Positions 1-11,679 are shown, numbered from the stretch's first letter. The stretch is DNA of 64,000 bases from Parelaphostrongylus tenuis (GCA_019055375.1 JAHQIW010002123.1:124001-188000); one strand, 5' to 3'. Program-made: numbers and translations. Notes: generated from the sequence alone by a model not told the origin.

Positions 1-1800
1 GCTTAGAATTTGTGCCAGCGGAATACTATATGGTATTTGGAAAGCTTCAACTACTAAGTCTCATCTTCTTAAAAAATTGTAACATAGAAAAACATTCAGA
101 ACAGTCTGTGAGAATGTTCAAAGCCTTTCGAGATCTATACGTCACTGACATACATACGTTTCGGCGGTATTGCCTGCTTCATCAGTGCCACACACCCCAC
201 ATTGGACACTATAGAGATGAGCGACTTTATGGTGATAACACGTGATATTGTGTTATCACCACTTCTTCCAGTTGATGGATTACGGCCGTTAGTGAATATG
301 TAGATATCCATCTCATCGATCGCTTTTAACCCTCAAGGGGCGGCGTGTACCAGGTGAGGAACAAGCTTGTTTCAAGGCCTTTCTTGCTGGAGAAAACTTT
401 CTTCTTAGACACTTGATAATCATTCGAAAGTTTGTATCTCTGGAATTTTAGCATATGTTTGTTTTTCGAAAAACCTTTTCATTACGTCTTAGCTGCGAAA
501 ATTCCGAAAAAAAATTATGTATTACACTTACTCTGATTAATTTGCTCATCTGGGGCTTGTATATGGTTCTTCGCCAAACTCTTACTAGTCATTCGATATC
601 CCAAATCTCGAGATTTTCGAAGCTACAGATGGCTTTTCCGAAGGGTATCACAGAATGCTGTAAAAGCCAAAGGAATATTTCATTTTACGCCTAAAATGTT
701 ACTTCCCGCTTGAACCTCATAGCTCATAGCAGGGACATTTTATCGTCACGGAAAGAGTGGGATATCACGAATAAAACTTTTTTAAAGATTTTTTATAAGC
801 GACGACTATATGTCTTAAATATTTCTCGGCGGTATTACCTTACTCAAAAAAAAAACTCAGCCATTTCATCGCCTGTCTTGCGAAAACGTAGCACGAAAGC
901 ACATCTACAACTAAACACCTCTAATAAAGGCCTATGTGGAGGTAATTGTAGTATATAGCTGCACGAAAGAAGAGCGCACGTTGTTCATTACGGGTAATGC
1001 TTTGCTCTTTCCCCTTATCCACACCCATATCAAAAAATTTTATTTTTATAAGGTTTATTTCACACTCAACCATCTTTCGCTAGACACAGCTTTTTGTTTA
1101 GATGTTGAACAACCACTAGATAGCGCAGATCTCAGCAATTTCTATGACATGTTTGGTTTTCGAGAGAGACTTTTCAGTGCATTGTTGCGGCCAAAGGAAT
1201 ATTGTGTTCGCGCTGGGCGCCGTGTCGACCACGCAACGCTATTCACATGAGGATTGCGATGCGCGACGAGTGTGATATCCAATATCCTTTCAGCCGTAAG
1301 TACACGAAAAAGTCTTTCTCGAAAATCAAACATACCATTGAAATTGCTGAGATTTGTGCTATCGAACAGTTATTGGATTTCTGAGAGATGGCTGTGTCCA
1401 GCGAAAAACACTTGAATGTGCAACAGAATTCTAACAAAAATCAATCAACAATATGAAATGCTCAACGCGATTCACAGCCGAGCACACCCTTCAACCGACA
1501 AGTAATGCGTTGTTCGTCAAACTCGATAGTATTTTTCTGCTACGGTTCAGTAAAAAAGTTTTTCAAGGAAAGTACACTTTTGATACTGCTAAGGTGGACG
1601 CTATCGAAAGGTTGCTAACGGTTCAGAAGGATGCTATATCCAGTGTAAAACATGCGATAACGCGTCTCTTGTGTGTAACGCAATTTCATTTTTATCGCCG
1701 CAGTGCTGTAGGAAGGTCTTACCAAAATCAAGTAAATTTTTGATTTCTACGTGATTTGAGCCTCCGAATGATTAGTGAAAGTTTAGCGGAAGTCTTTATT
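1..1800. repeat. Decayed foldback-family repeat block
   Basis: No gene is recognised here. From about 360 onward the sequence consists of degenerate units resembling the foldback elements annotated at 3160-4150 and 59236-60115. Recurrent phrases are variants of 'ATCATTCGAAAG...TCTCTGG', 'AAAAGACCGTTT' and 'CGCTGTAGAA...', seen near 420-490, 590-650, 1080-1140 and 1600-1680. Units occur in both orientations. Short open frames in this block are low-complexity and resemble no family. Assignment rests on visual similarity only. Confidence 0.5.
141..190 (-). other. Hammerhead-like core motif (H1)
   Basis: Read on the minus strand, CTGATGA (185-179) is followed by a 16-nt arm and by GAAAC (162-158), the spacing of a hammerhead ribozyme core. 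A possible stem III, ACGTA/TATGT with a two-base loop, follows and ends at a GTC triplet. Stem II pairs imperfectly and stem I barely pairs, so this copy is probably inactive. Adjacent text resembles the repeats around 48600-49250. Confidence 0.4.
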
Positions 1801-2039
1801 TAGTAAAAAAAGCCCCTCCAATAATGCCGCTTCGAAAACAGGAAGGCACTTAGGAGAGTGCTTTTATTCTTCATACTTAGATATAATTTTTTGGCTCATG
1901 ACTTCATAAACGAATTCATTCTCTTTGTACAAGCGTGGAGAAGCATTTTCGCGTGCGACTCCACATATTCTACCGAAAATTTCTGAGAAGATTCATTTCA
2001 CATAAGCTGTTTCCACATTCGTTGTGCCGATCTCACCAT
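1801..2039. other. Spacer, nothing recognised
   Basis: AT-rich sequence with no exon, RNA gene or repeat that I can name. Confidence 0.5.
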
Positions 2040-2880
2040 TTGCGGTGGTTCGTTTCCTTGAATTCATCGTTCACAAAGATTTGAGCATTTCGAATGTTAT
2101 TTCCGCTGCTGTTTGACGATTTCGTCTTTTTCTTGAATGTTGTGAAATGGTGGTCGAGCCAATATTTTTTGTAACCTTAGATATAGCCATGCTAGGACTC
2201 TTCCGTGGAGCTTGTAAGAGAGCGTTGTTAGAGGAAGTCGAACCAACACCTTCGTCATAGAGTTCGTAGCTGGCAACGCGACTGTTCCTCGATAAATTAT
2301 AGATGCTGTAATATTTGATACATTTATCGAACTTCATGACGGTTTTCTGAGCTTTGGTCGGTCTTTAAGATTAGATAGTCAAGTCGAGCTATAAACCAAC
2401 AAGGAAGCTTATCCATCTACAGTGCAACTCCTTTTTGGAAATTGTTCAAGAAGTGTACCTTTGTCCATCTACTGCTCCGAACATCGTCGATAGTGGCATA
2501 ACGTTAACCATTCATAATACAATTAAATGCACGGTGCGAGACAAACAAGAAATCAGTCGTTTTCGTTGTATAGCAAAAGACTAGAACAGGTCTCATGGCG
2601 GCGTTCGCGTTACTCTTTTTGCGATTCCTATCGTTTCAATTTGTAGACTTTATCTGCCACACAATGAATTTTTGAAATGGTGAACAACTGTGGCTTGTTG
2701 ACTTAGTGCTTACAGCAAGATCACGCAAGATTTTATGATGGTCAACTTCGATCCGAGTCTCCATAAGTCTTTTTCCAACTGCTGCCGACAGGAACCTTCT
2801 TCGTCACAAAAAGTCACTTGTTCGCTACAGAAAATCTCAAGCGATCAGTAGAGAACACTTTCAGAGGAGTATTACGCATC
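2040..2880 (-). mobile_element. Decayed DNA transposon remnant, duplication copy A
   Basis: This block is similar to 17050-17720 and 40840-41760; all three lie upstream of an acetyltransferase first exon. On the minus strand the region near 2690-2780 reads METRIEVDHHKILRDLAVST. Aligned with the corresponding minus-strand parts of the other two copies it suggests a helix-turn-helix like those of Tc1/mariner-type transposases (pattern NPxxxLRKxAK). Stops and frameshifts are frequent. The superfamily call is tentative; homology among the three copies is clear by eye (shared phrases near 2420-2530, 17290-17350 and 41270-41400). Confidence 0.45.
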
Positions 2881-3159
2881 ATTTATTTATCATTCGCGTT
2901 CCTTACCCCTCCCACCCCCATCCATACTGTGTACAGGATGAAGGTAGATCAGGTATCGGATAATGCATCTTGAAGCGGTCGGTCATATGTTAGTTGGCAA
3001 ATAGCGACAACATTTTCCGACCCTTTCATGAGCAACCAACCACACTGCGGTTGACTAACATTCAAACTCTGTCTTATAAACGTGATTCTTATCTATACTG
3101 AAATTTGCATGTATCAGTAATCAGTAGATGCCTAATAAACTTTTTTTTTTGAGATCTTC

Positions 3160-4150
3160 GTCCAATTGCTCATTTTGATTTCTTTGTTTCCTTCGAGAAA
3201 GGAAGGGTTCATTTCGCTTGTACACGGGCAAGTGAATATTCACCCCATTCGCTGGACAAGAATTTTTTATATAGTGTCAAAATCAGTCGCATACTCAAAC
3301 CGTTGGCTACAGCTCTACAAGGCTTTTTTTCGAAAAGACTCCCTTTACAACACTGCAGCCTGCAAAATAAAATTATATTCACATTCTCCGCGTGCCTTCA
3401 TTTTTATCACGTATATAATTCTCTGGAAGCACGAAAAGCATATTAAGTGTAGAGGAAATCTTGTAGTATGTTAGTCAATCGTTTCAACCGGAGTTTATTC
3501 CAAAGCGGACAAAAAAATTCCCAGTTAATAACAAGTCGCACTTCACGTGTCCAACGCGTCAGAGCATCGATCGCTTGCCCCATCCTCTTCCCATTAATTG
3601 GTTGGTAAACAATGCGCCAGATATGTGAAACTCGACCTTGTTTTCCCTGTTACACTTCAGTGAAACGGTTTTTTTCAAAAATTAAGCACGGCGTTGAAAT
3701 GATTGAAATTCACGCTGTCGAATAATTACTAATTGTCTAAAGAAAGAGCTCCGTCCAGCGAGGTAAAACACAACATTTTCTTTTTCCTGCAGCGTTATCA
3801 AACGAGCTTTTCCAGAAAACAAACACATTTTTGAGTTCTTTGAAACTTGTTTGCTGCTAGGAAAAGTAGTGCTAGGACTCTAAGGAAGAGTTGTCTAGCG
3901 AACTATATGCGAGACAAAAAACGCGTGGCCGTGTGAAACATAATTTGACCTTGAATTTTACAGCGTTATAAAAGGGTGCTTTGAAAAAAAAAACCAACCA
4001 AATGACGCTCTAGCCAGAAATGTGAGCTTCCGAATGACTACCAACATTGCTATTAAAATTCCATGTCCAGCGAATGAGGTTGAATATTCATTTGTTCTCA
4101 GATAACCGAAGAGAACCAGATGAACATTTTGAGAGCAGGATTTTAGTCCG
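3160..4150. mobile_element. Foldback (long inverted repeat) element FB1
   Basis: The right half (3480-4140) matches, in the same orientation, 55370-55980 and 59760-60115. Shared features are 'CCCAGTT-AATAACAAG', 'CTGTCGAA-ATTACTAAT', 'CAGCGTTATAAAAGGG' and a terminal phrase ending 'TTTGTTCTC'. The left half (3166-3480) is partly its inverse. No protein is encoded. It appears to have inserted between the transposon remnant at 2040-2880 and the acetyltransferase exon at 4407, because copies B and C lack it there. Confidence 0.6.
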
Positions 4151-4390
4151 GTCAATTTACATGTGCACCAAATTCTGCACATATGAGGCTAAACATATGA
4201 AAGACGAATGTACCAAAGTCAGTGCATATTATCATGAAACGGCTGATGCCATCATCCATTGACTCTCGGCACAAGCAGTCAATAATTTGCTGTATTTCAA
4301 TGACACTCAAGGACTCTTTTTTCAATATTCAGATTTTCGCGTATATTTTCCCACGTCACATTTTACTTGAGAGATAATACCTCTCTTATA

Positions 4391-4404
4391 ATTTTTTTTT
4401 TCAG
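4391..4404 (+). promoter_or_regulatory. Probable trans-splice acceptor of copy A
   Basis: A run of T followed by CAG ends 2 nt before the ATG at 4407. With no upstream exon visible, this is what a spliced-leader acceptor looks like in nematodes. Copies B and C have the same arrangement (CCAG two nt before ATG at 17971... and 43636), with weaker T tracts. Confidence 0.55.
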
Positions 4405-4406
4405 TG

Positions 4407-7400
4407 ATGGCTGTGTCAGTAAATCGCGCCACCTCAGTCGATGCGCCGGCGCTGATGAAAATGATCAGAGAGCTAGCTGAATTCGAGAAAATGCCTGAGG
4501 GTGTGAAAGTAATGAAGACGAAAAACTCAGATTGAAACTCTCCTCTTTCTGATATTTGCTTTCTTTCTAAGCTTTCCTGTTTTTCAACATAACTTGACCA
4601 ACTTTTGAAAGGAAACAAGACAAATTAGTTTTTAGGATTGGATTGGTTTTTTTTGCGAAATGGTTTTTATTCACCGCTAATATTCATACGCATTCGTTGA
4701 ACAAATGGACAACATCTCGCTTGACCATCCTCTTGAGGAAAGCGCTTCTCTTGTCGTGCACCGTACAACTCCTTCCACGCTTCATAGTGTATGATCGGCT
4801 CATCAGTCCTCCATCTGGAACTTGTATTCGTCGAGATTTCGAAAATGAATTTTCCTAAAGTACGCAATATAGCCATTTTTTGTATGCTTATGTGTTATTT
4901 ATTGACTTACATATTCACCGTACCTCGCGTACTCTACAAATGTTCCCTAATTTTTTATTCGTCCTTCTCTTACACAGTCATCCATCAGTCTTCCTGTTTT
5001 GCTGGTGGGATCAGCGAGTTTTTTGAGGATATTGATCTCCTGATTGGTGTTTTCTTCGAGCTGATTGTTCCTTGTACTCTGTAAGGTTTTTATCTGCTAC
5101 GGTGTCCTATTCTTTATCATAGGTAGTCGCTGGTCGTGTTGTGGATCGTTACGAGTTTTAATTAGACGCTGTTGTTACTAATTTGTCGATTTCTAATGGA
5201 TGTTGAACTTGGCTAGCGTGAGGCTGTGGTCGAACCGGCGTCAGTGCGTACACTGTATAGCATCTTTAACCACTGCAATTCCCTTGGTGTTGAAATTGCT
5301 GTTGCCACTTGTTATAGATCAAGCGCTTGTTAAAAAAATAGTTGATCTAAAACAGCGTCATCTTGTTTGTAGTAGTGCTTTTTTTTCTTCACTGATCTTC
5401 GGCGCCAGGTATTTTATTTACCGCGCTAGGTTTTTGTTGTAGAGTCATCAATGTTCTTCTTTCCTCGAAGAACTCAGTGATGATGGAATTGTGTTCGTAA
5501 CTGTACTTTAGGACCGAGGCATGTTCAGCCTTTCAATTCTTCCATGACACCACGTAGTCTCTAACCGTGTATTCCGTACTTTTTAATCCATGTTGCAAAA
5601 GGATATCGCCTGAAATTTTATCATCATATCCAACTGGACACTTGGATACTTGAGCGACCCGTCCTCACAAGTGTTCGAGCATCACTGCAACTTCCATTCG
5701 TTTCTTTATATCGCTGTCTTCGTCTATGGTGATTTCATGATTCGAGCATGGCAGCTGGTGTGAGTCTCATACCATAATCTGTGGAACTTCGCTACATATG
5801 AGTGCGACTGGTTGATTTTAATTACGACACATCCACCTATCATTTGAGTGGTCTTCCAATAAGACACTTGCATTCCTTTAGAGTCTACTCCACTGTTACA
5901 TTCATTTATTTGTCATCTGTTTTTCTTATTATGTGACCGGCCCATTTGTTTCACAATTGATTCACATATTTCCTGACCACAAATTGCGATAGTTTTCGAA
6001 GATCTATGCTGCGCAAACCGTTCAGACGTTGTGACTACCAATTTATTATGGAAAAACTCGTACGAGTGCTTTGCGTGATGCTGTTGGCTTATGGCTTCTT
6101 TCAGAGCTCTGAATGCTGCCATTGCGATTCTTCTTATTTCAACTAATATTTCTTTCATAGTGTTTTCTAGGTTGACGTGCAACACGGTGGTCTCCAAAAT
6201 TTGGGAACCTTCCGTTTTGATTTGCTCACCTCACCACGGATTCTTAATGAATTTCGTCTTCATCCTGTTTGTGCGTAACCCAATCGTTTCTCCCACTTCG
6301 TTGAGATCCTTGAACATCGGCTCTGCTTCTCTAGTACTGAATAAAAATGGCGATATCATCCGCTAACCGAAACTTTTATAGGAATTTTCCATCATTCGTA
6401 TGTTTTGTTTGTTCTAATGAAGCGACTTCATCATCCACTACAGGCGGCAATCAACAGCTCTAGCAATATGACGTCATCTTGTCGAACTCTTTTCTCCATG
6501 CTGCGTGTGGCAAAATATTGATGAAAAAGCTGTATTTTTATGGTGTTATCCCGACGACACTCTGATAAAGTTTTCATGTAGATTAGTTCTGCTTTTTAGT
6601 TAGCGAGAACTAGTTTGATATCATTTGCTTTGAAGTATCCAACGCCTTCTCATAGTCGACAGAGTCAGGACTCTGGTTAGTAATATTCCCAACAGACATT
6701 TATGGCCTTGGACATCGTTTGGATGCAGTAAAATTGCTATCGAAATTCCGCTTGCCCTTGTATAAAGTCCTTGCTATGTGCAAAAGATTATTGTGCAAAA
6801 ATAGTTTGTAGACTACATTCAGCAAGCATTTCGAACGACCGTTACAAAAATCTTTTGGGTCACCTTTTCAGGCATGATCACTATACGCGACGTCGCCAAT
6901 TGGTGTGGGATTTATCCTTATCAAAGATATAATGTCACACAGTTTGCGGGAATTGCAAGTATATTTTGATCTCCAACTTCAAGAGAGTCGGCAAAGTTCT
7001 TTTTCAAGCCTAGGACTGAATTTTTTCATGCTCTGTACTGCAATTTGAACCTTAGAAAGAAAAAAATCAAATGTCTTTTCGAAGGAGATTTCGAAGTGCG
7101 AGACCGAGGCGAATCATATGAAAGTGGAATGCTTCGTATAGAAGTTTGAAAATATTTCCACATTCTGATATCGCTCTTCTATACAAAATTTCTGCTTATG
7201 TACTTGCCTATGCTGGTTATTGTTCGACTGATGGTGCAGTCTTTGGAAGTAATTTTATAGGACTTTCGTTGCTGACTGTTGTTTCCGGCTTGATAGAGAA
7301 GGCACCTATATTCGGTTTTGGAGTTTCAGTTGATTGTATGAGAAGACGTATTGGATAACGACTTGGTATGCAATGCAAGTTAGACCACTAACAATTCGTT

Positions 7401-10069
7401 ACGTCTTTCATCTCTCACAGATGACAAGAAAATACCGTCATTGGTCTACTCGTAATTGAGTTCTTGGATGGAAATCTCGAGCTGCTTCATACGTTGTATA
7501 TGCTGCTTGACAGTGAACTCTGTCGTATATCGTTTTCAACACCCAGGAATTCCAATCGCGACTCAGAGATGAACTACTTTATTCGTCCATTTAAAGTCAA
7601 AGGCTGAGGTGCACTTAATGTTGCGTGTGGGTCCGTTACTCTTGCCAAACACCGTACAGTAGTAGGCATATGTTTAGAAACAACAAACTGCCAAAAATTG
7701 CTATTTTTATCGAATTTCTTTTGTTTGACCGCTTTCAGCGGTAGTATGATGTGCAAAATTGGTGTCAGAAGTACAATGGGTTAGAGCACGCGCTCCCGAA
7801 TAGAGTGAGATGCGAGTTCGAGTCCCGCCTGACGCAAAAGTTGGCTCATCGCTCTAATCACTGTCATTTTTATTTTGTGGTGCAGCGTCAATGAGATAAC
7901 AGTATTTATTCATTCTCATTCGTTTTCATCAAATGGATTTGTAGCGTGAACACAACGTTTACGGTAAAATAGTCAATGGAAAAACATAGTACGAAATTTT
8001 TCATCAAGAAACTTCACAATCGTCCGCATTTATCATCTAGATGAGAAATTTAGATCGACGACGTACAACTTGCGTCTGACTTGGACAGAGGCGCAGTAAA
8101 AGGTTTTGTGTTACGCGAAGGTGATGAACCCGCTGCGATGGTCTTATTTTACTTCGCCTATTCAACGTGGGAAGGAGAGTACATTCACATGGAAGATCTG
8201 TATGTTCGGCCAGCATTTCGTCGAAAGGGCTATGGAAAAATATTATGGAGAACGCTTGGACGGCTGGCTAAAGAAATGAATTTATCAAGGTGCGACCAAC
8301 TTTCTTCCCCAAATTTTCGCAACTCGTTTGTAGGCAATGATCTACTGTACTGATGTTGCTGACTAAAAGTTTGCTAAGAATGACAATAAACAAACTATTT
8401 GTATGATTGTTTGGGTATAAAGTTCATTTACATCTATCTTCCCTTTCTCTTAACTTCTTTGAATGTTAGCAGGCAGTTGTACCATTTGTCAACTTAATCA
8501 TGTAGGAATTTGGCTAATTAGAATATTAATTAGGATTGACCAAGTTCCTTAGTATAGAAAATGCGTCGGTTTGGAAATGTTCATAAAGAGAGGAGATTTG
8601 TTATTCAGAGTCGATTTCTTTATAAGGAACTGTGCATCCCGCTGCAAGGAATCGGCTGAGCCAAAAAGCACCGTACTATTGAGGAGCCTAGAAGGGCGAC
8701 AAGCGCATGTCTAGTACTTCATAAGCGCCATATCAGGCCTCATGAAAGAGTGGTGTGCAAAATGGGCGTCAGTAGTGCAACGGGTTAGAGCACGCGCTCC
8801 CGGATAGTGTGAGATGTGGCTTCGAGTCCCGCCTGGCGCGAAATTTCTGCACATCATTCTATTTGAAGGGTCTATTTGAAAATTCAATCAGCGCTAGAAG
8901 CCATCACTCTACATCAAAGGGTATATTTGAGAATTCATACCACCGCTAGAAGCGATTGAATAAAAAGAATTTCATTTGGTGAACCGAAGGGCACCGTGCT
9001 ACTGAAAAGCGTGGAAGGGCAAAACAGGCGTTTGTTTGGTGCTTTATAGGTGCCACATCTAACCTCATAAGAGGCTCAAAACATGTTATTATTTCATTAA
9101 GAGTGGTCTCTGAAATGAAAACAATGAGGAACACTTGGAATTGACCATATTCGCGACTGTGGGGGAACTACAGTTTCAGTGAGGACTGCACCTCTTAGTA
9201 AGCTTGTGCGCTGATTGCAGCACATGCGTCAAATTGTTAACCTAATATCTGGCCCTTCAAACCACTTTTTCTATCCTAAAACCTCTCGTCTTTCCGTGAG
9301 CCTAACACTTGAGCGATAATCTCAAGAAGCCATTTTGGCGCACCTCTTTTTTGGTCCACCGAGTATGTGCTGGTACACTTGAGTGCCTTTCTTCTTTGAA
9401 AATTTTTATCGATATTTTTCTACTGTTCTTTTAACATGAACATTTTGCAAACAACTACTACTATATATTGTCATATACAAAACTTATAAATAAAATGGAA
9501 CGATCAATACTGATTAATTCCTCAAAGATGAGACAAGCATTCGAGCATAATATGGCTTATCAGGTAACTCAGCTCAAACACCAACTTGCGATGGCCTACC
9601 AATATTTTAATATTTTGATATTTTTTCATTGTTAATATTTTATTTTCATTGTCCCAAACAAAATCATCACCAATTGCTGACCGCAGTAGAAATGGAGATC
9701 TTGGTGAGTGCGGAGAGCGGAAGCGAGCTAAAGAGTCTGTGTACTATTTCTTTAACATTGCAGATGTTCTTTGGAATATAGTAATTCTCTTTATTGACCA
9801 TTTTTATGTTCTCAACGTTGATATAGTGAATTCCTGACCATCATGTACCTCAAAAGAAAGCTTTTCTCACACTTCACTCACTTCACGGTATTTAATCTAG
9901 ACTGCGATGGACTGTACTCGACTGGAATTCGAGCGCTATCGCCTTCTACGAAAACCTTCCATGCGAGAATCTGACGAAGAAAGAAGGTTGGATGCTGTAT
10001 GGATTGGATGCTGATGGTATTAACAAATTGGTTGAATTAGAGATTGATATTAATGTATGTGGTCCTTGA
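4407..10069 (+). CDS. SSAT/thialysine-type GNAT N-acetyltransferase, copy A (3 exons)
   Basis: Predicted exons are 4407-4508, 8054-8289 and 9901-10069 (stop TGA 10067-10069), joining in phase to 168 codons, close to the usual 160-171 of the spermidine/spermine N1-acetyltransferase (SSAT) family. These enzymes move acetyl from acetyl-CoA to polyamines or, in the nematode relative, thialysine. Exon 1 carries MIRELAEFEKMP, typical of the SSAT N terminus. Exon 2 carries the core strands STWEGEYIHMEDLYVRP and the acetyl-CoA loop FRRKGYGKIL (R-x-x-G-x-G). Exon 3 has the W-N-x-x-A-I-x-F-Y helix with the Tyr expected to act as general acid, then KKEGW. Splice sites: AAA|GTAATG, TTTAG|ATC, AAG|GTGCGA, TCTAG|ACT. 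The large first intron holds a retrotransposon remnant and a tRNA-like repeat. Substrate cannot be decided from sequence. AATAAA at 10080-10085 is a plausible poly(A) signal. Confidence 0.85.
5000..6950 (-). mobile_element. Old non-LTR retrotransposon (RT) remnant in intron 1 of copy A
   Basis: Read on the minus strand there are separated reverse-transcriptase landmarks in the right order. CLLNVVYKLF-like sequence lies near 6800-6840, VDYEKALDT at 6660-6634 (compare the VDYEKAFD motif), and LADDIAIF at about 6370-6345 (compare YADD). A downstream stretch RRIAMAAFRALKEA follows near 6125-6085, and a remnant of the C-terminal WAGH region near 5945. Frames are broken by stops throughout, so it is inactive. 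It is RTE-like by motif order. Parts of the flanking intron are shared with copies B and C. Confidence 0.6.
7745..7850 (+). repeat. tRNA-derived repeat (SINE-like), copy 1
   Basis: Positions 7762-7835 (74 nt) fold as a tRNA: acceptor GTGTCAG pairs with CTGACGC, the A-box is in GTACAATGGGTTAGAGCAC and the B-box is GAGTTCGAGTCCC. The would-be anticodon loop CCCGAAT lacks the invariant U33, so a working tRNA is unlikely. The same unit, including flanking 'TGATGTGCAAAA', recurs at 8766-8839, 11316-11383, 13420-13500 and, inverted, 41915-41985. Confidence 0.7.
8600..9100 (+). repeat. Composite SINE-like block with tRNA-like core, copy 2
   Basis: The core 8766-8839 (74 nt) has a fully paired acceptor (GCGTCAG/CTGGCGC with one G-T), an A-box-like D arm and the B-box GCTTCGAGTCCC. 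The anticodon position would be CGG but the preceding base is C rather than U. On either side are related modules (about 8640-8755 and 8975-9075) sharing 'GGCACCGT-CTA-TGA', 'AGAAGGGC' and 'CATATC-GGCCTCAT', so the unit appears as module-tRNA-module. It lies in intron 2 of acetyltransferase copy A. Confidence 0.65.
9101..9900. other. Rest of intron 2 of copy A
   Basis: AT-rich, with no further repeat I can name. A short phrase at about 9650-9704 followed by GTGAGT looks exon-like (SSPIADRSRNGDL) but has no partner exon and is absent from copy C. Confidence 0.4.
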
Positions 10070-10079
10070 TTAATCGTTG

Positions 10080-10085
10080 AATAAA
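10080..10085 (+). terminator. Poly(A) signal of acetyltransferase copy A
   Basis: AATAAA lies 11 nt after the stop codon. Such a short 3' UTR is common in nematodes. Copy C has CATAAA at the homologous place. Confidence 0.5.
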
Positions 10086-10208
10086 TCTTAGACTGGTGTA
10101 TGTACGTATCAAGTTCAGTATGTGTGATTTTATGCCCAACGTCTATCCAGAAACTCTAGTGAGTAAAACAAAGGGAGATAACTAAATTTTTCAAAACTAT
10201 TCTTGTAA

Positions 10209-10391
10209 ATTTTCACTTGTTGTTCCATTAGGTTCCACAAAGCCAGACACTGTCTTCACGCGATACTCGTTATTGTTCGAACCCTTGACTTTGGACATAA
10301 GCTACTCAGCTCCGGCGTTGACGAGGTTCTGCTTCAATGTTCCATCGGGCGCTGGCTCATCTCCCGCTGCTGGATCTGCAGTAGGTGACAT
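10209..10391 (-). pseudogene. Broken SSP-like (MSP-domain) sperm protein exon
   Basis: On the minus strand an ATG at 10391-10389 opens MSPTADPAAGDEPAPDG, then KQNLVNAGAE, an in-frame TAG, then LMSKVKGSNNNEYRVKTV and SGFVEPNGTT, followed by a possible donor GTGAAA. The phrases LVNAG and VK-SNNNEYRV-VxGFVxPNG are hallmarks of the small nematode sperm-specific proteins (SSP, class P) that share the major-sperm-protein fold and act in amoeboid sperm. Full-length members are about 107-110 residues; only about the first 60 are present. The TAG replaces what is usually a basic residue after AE. No second exon is found before the neighbouring acetyltransferase exon at 10069. The two genes are convergent, and copy C lacks this fragment, so it arrived after the duplication or was lost there. 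Confidence 0.65.
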
Positions 10392-10822
10392 TTCAAACCG
10401 CGTGTGGGGCGCCGTGACGGAGTGGTTTTGATATTCGTTGTGTAGCGCATAGAGCCGAGCTCCACTCCTCAGCACTCTCTGCCAGTCAACAAGAACGACC
10501 TATGGAGCGCCACAGCCAGGCCATCCTTGAGACATGTTCGACCAAAATTCTACGTCATTCAAGAAGACGAAAAACGAAGCGAATGCTAAAAATGCTGGGA
10601 TCCCACAATAAAAAGAAAGTTGTGATGACGGGTCGTGTAAATAATGATAAAAGCAATAGCTTTGTTATTTTTGTCATTAAAAAGAAATAGAATATTTACT
10701 TGTAGTACTTGATCTATGTTACAACACTTACCACTTGCAATGAGTCAAAATGATTTTTCTCTTTTGTCCTAAGAACCATTCGGAATGATTTGATTTCTTT
10801 CCCTTTTGGATTTGAATTTCAG
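10392..10822. other. Spacer upstream of the sperm-protein fragment
   Basis: Slightly GC-richer sequence to about 10540, which could be the old promoter side of the minus-strand sperm-protein exon. No coding evidence. Confidence 0.3.
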
Positions 10823-10947
10823 TGGGCATCAAACTTCTAACCCTTCTCCGACGATGAGGATTATCTTGACCCTCAACTTTTCAAAGGTCTATCCTCGTCA
10901 GTTCAACATTCATTTGAAAGTTCAAATCTGGGCGATTTCAATACTGG
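10823..10947 (+). other. Candidate isolated exon, acidic/Ser-rich
   Basis: Bounded by a good acceptor (GAATTTCAG) and donor (GG|GTAAGG). In one frame it reads, after a stop at the sixth codon, PFSDDEDYLDPQLFKGLSSS and then VQHSFESSNLGDFNTG, which has protein-like composition. An internal acceptor (GATGAG) could avoid the stop. No neighbouring exon or family was recognised, so this may be a relic exon or chance. Confidence 0.25.
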
Positions 10948-11299
10948 GTAAGGTTTCTGAAAAACCTTCTCAATACGCTGTGGCAACGAAAATTGAACAG
11001 TGTTTGGAACTCAGGATGAATCGTTTTCACGGCTAGCGTCTGTGGCTGGCCTTTCATTAGACCATACAGTACTTATTCGATAGTACATATCTCTGCGATT
11101 TCGAGGTAAATTTGTCTGTTTGAAGTTTACATAGTGCGTGGTATGAGCGAAAATAAAATTACGTTCTACACATGGAGTTCTTTTTGCACTTAAAAGTTAT
11201 TTATGCACAAAAAACTCACGAGCGTGTAGTAAAAAGCATAGAGTAACAGATTGTATCTACTGATATCATTTTATTAGCAACAACACCTAAAGCGAATGA

Positions 11300-11400
11300 C
11301 ACAATCACAAAATGGGAGTCAGTAGTGCAATGTGTTGAAGCACGCGCTCCCGGATAGAGTGAGATGCGGGTCCCGACTGACGTGAAAGTTTTGTGCATCA
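11300..11400 (+). repeat. tRNA-derived repeat (SINE-like), copy 3
   Basis: Positions 11316-11383 match the cores at 7762 and 8766 but lack about 6 nt of the T arm, including the B-box TTCGA. Acceptor ends GAGTCAG/CTGACGT still mostly pair. Clearly a pseudo-tRNA relic. Confidence 0.6.
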
Positions 11401-11679
11401 CTCTATATTAGTGGGTATGTCTATAGCCACATCTGATTGAGAATATATTCCGATATTAAGAGGCACATTTCAACAGTGTAGACCGCACCTCTTGCCCCAA
11501 TCTAGTATTTGTACAAAACTGCCCAGCTTTCTGACTGTGGCACCATTTGGCAATGCTCTATAGACAGATGACTTCTTACTACGTCAGCTTTCTCATGCAG
11601 CAGAAGTCGCTAATTCTTGAAAGATGGCTCTCTGTGCTTTTCTTTCAAAAAAACTACCTGCTCTCATTCGCATTCATAT

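Noticed and set aside
8766..8839. Functional tRNA gene (possible proline, CGG)
   Set aside because: U33 is replaced by C, stem pairs include wobbles, and the unit is a dispersed repeat in several decayed copies.
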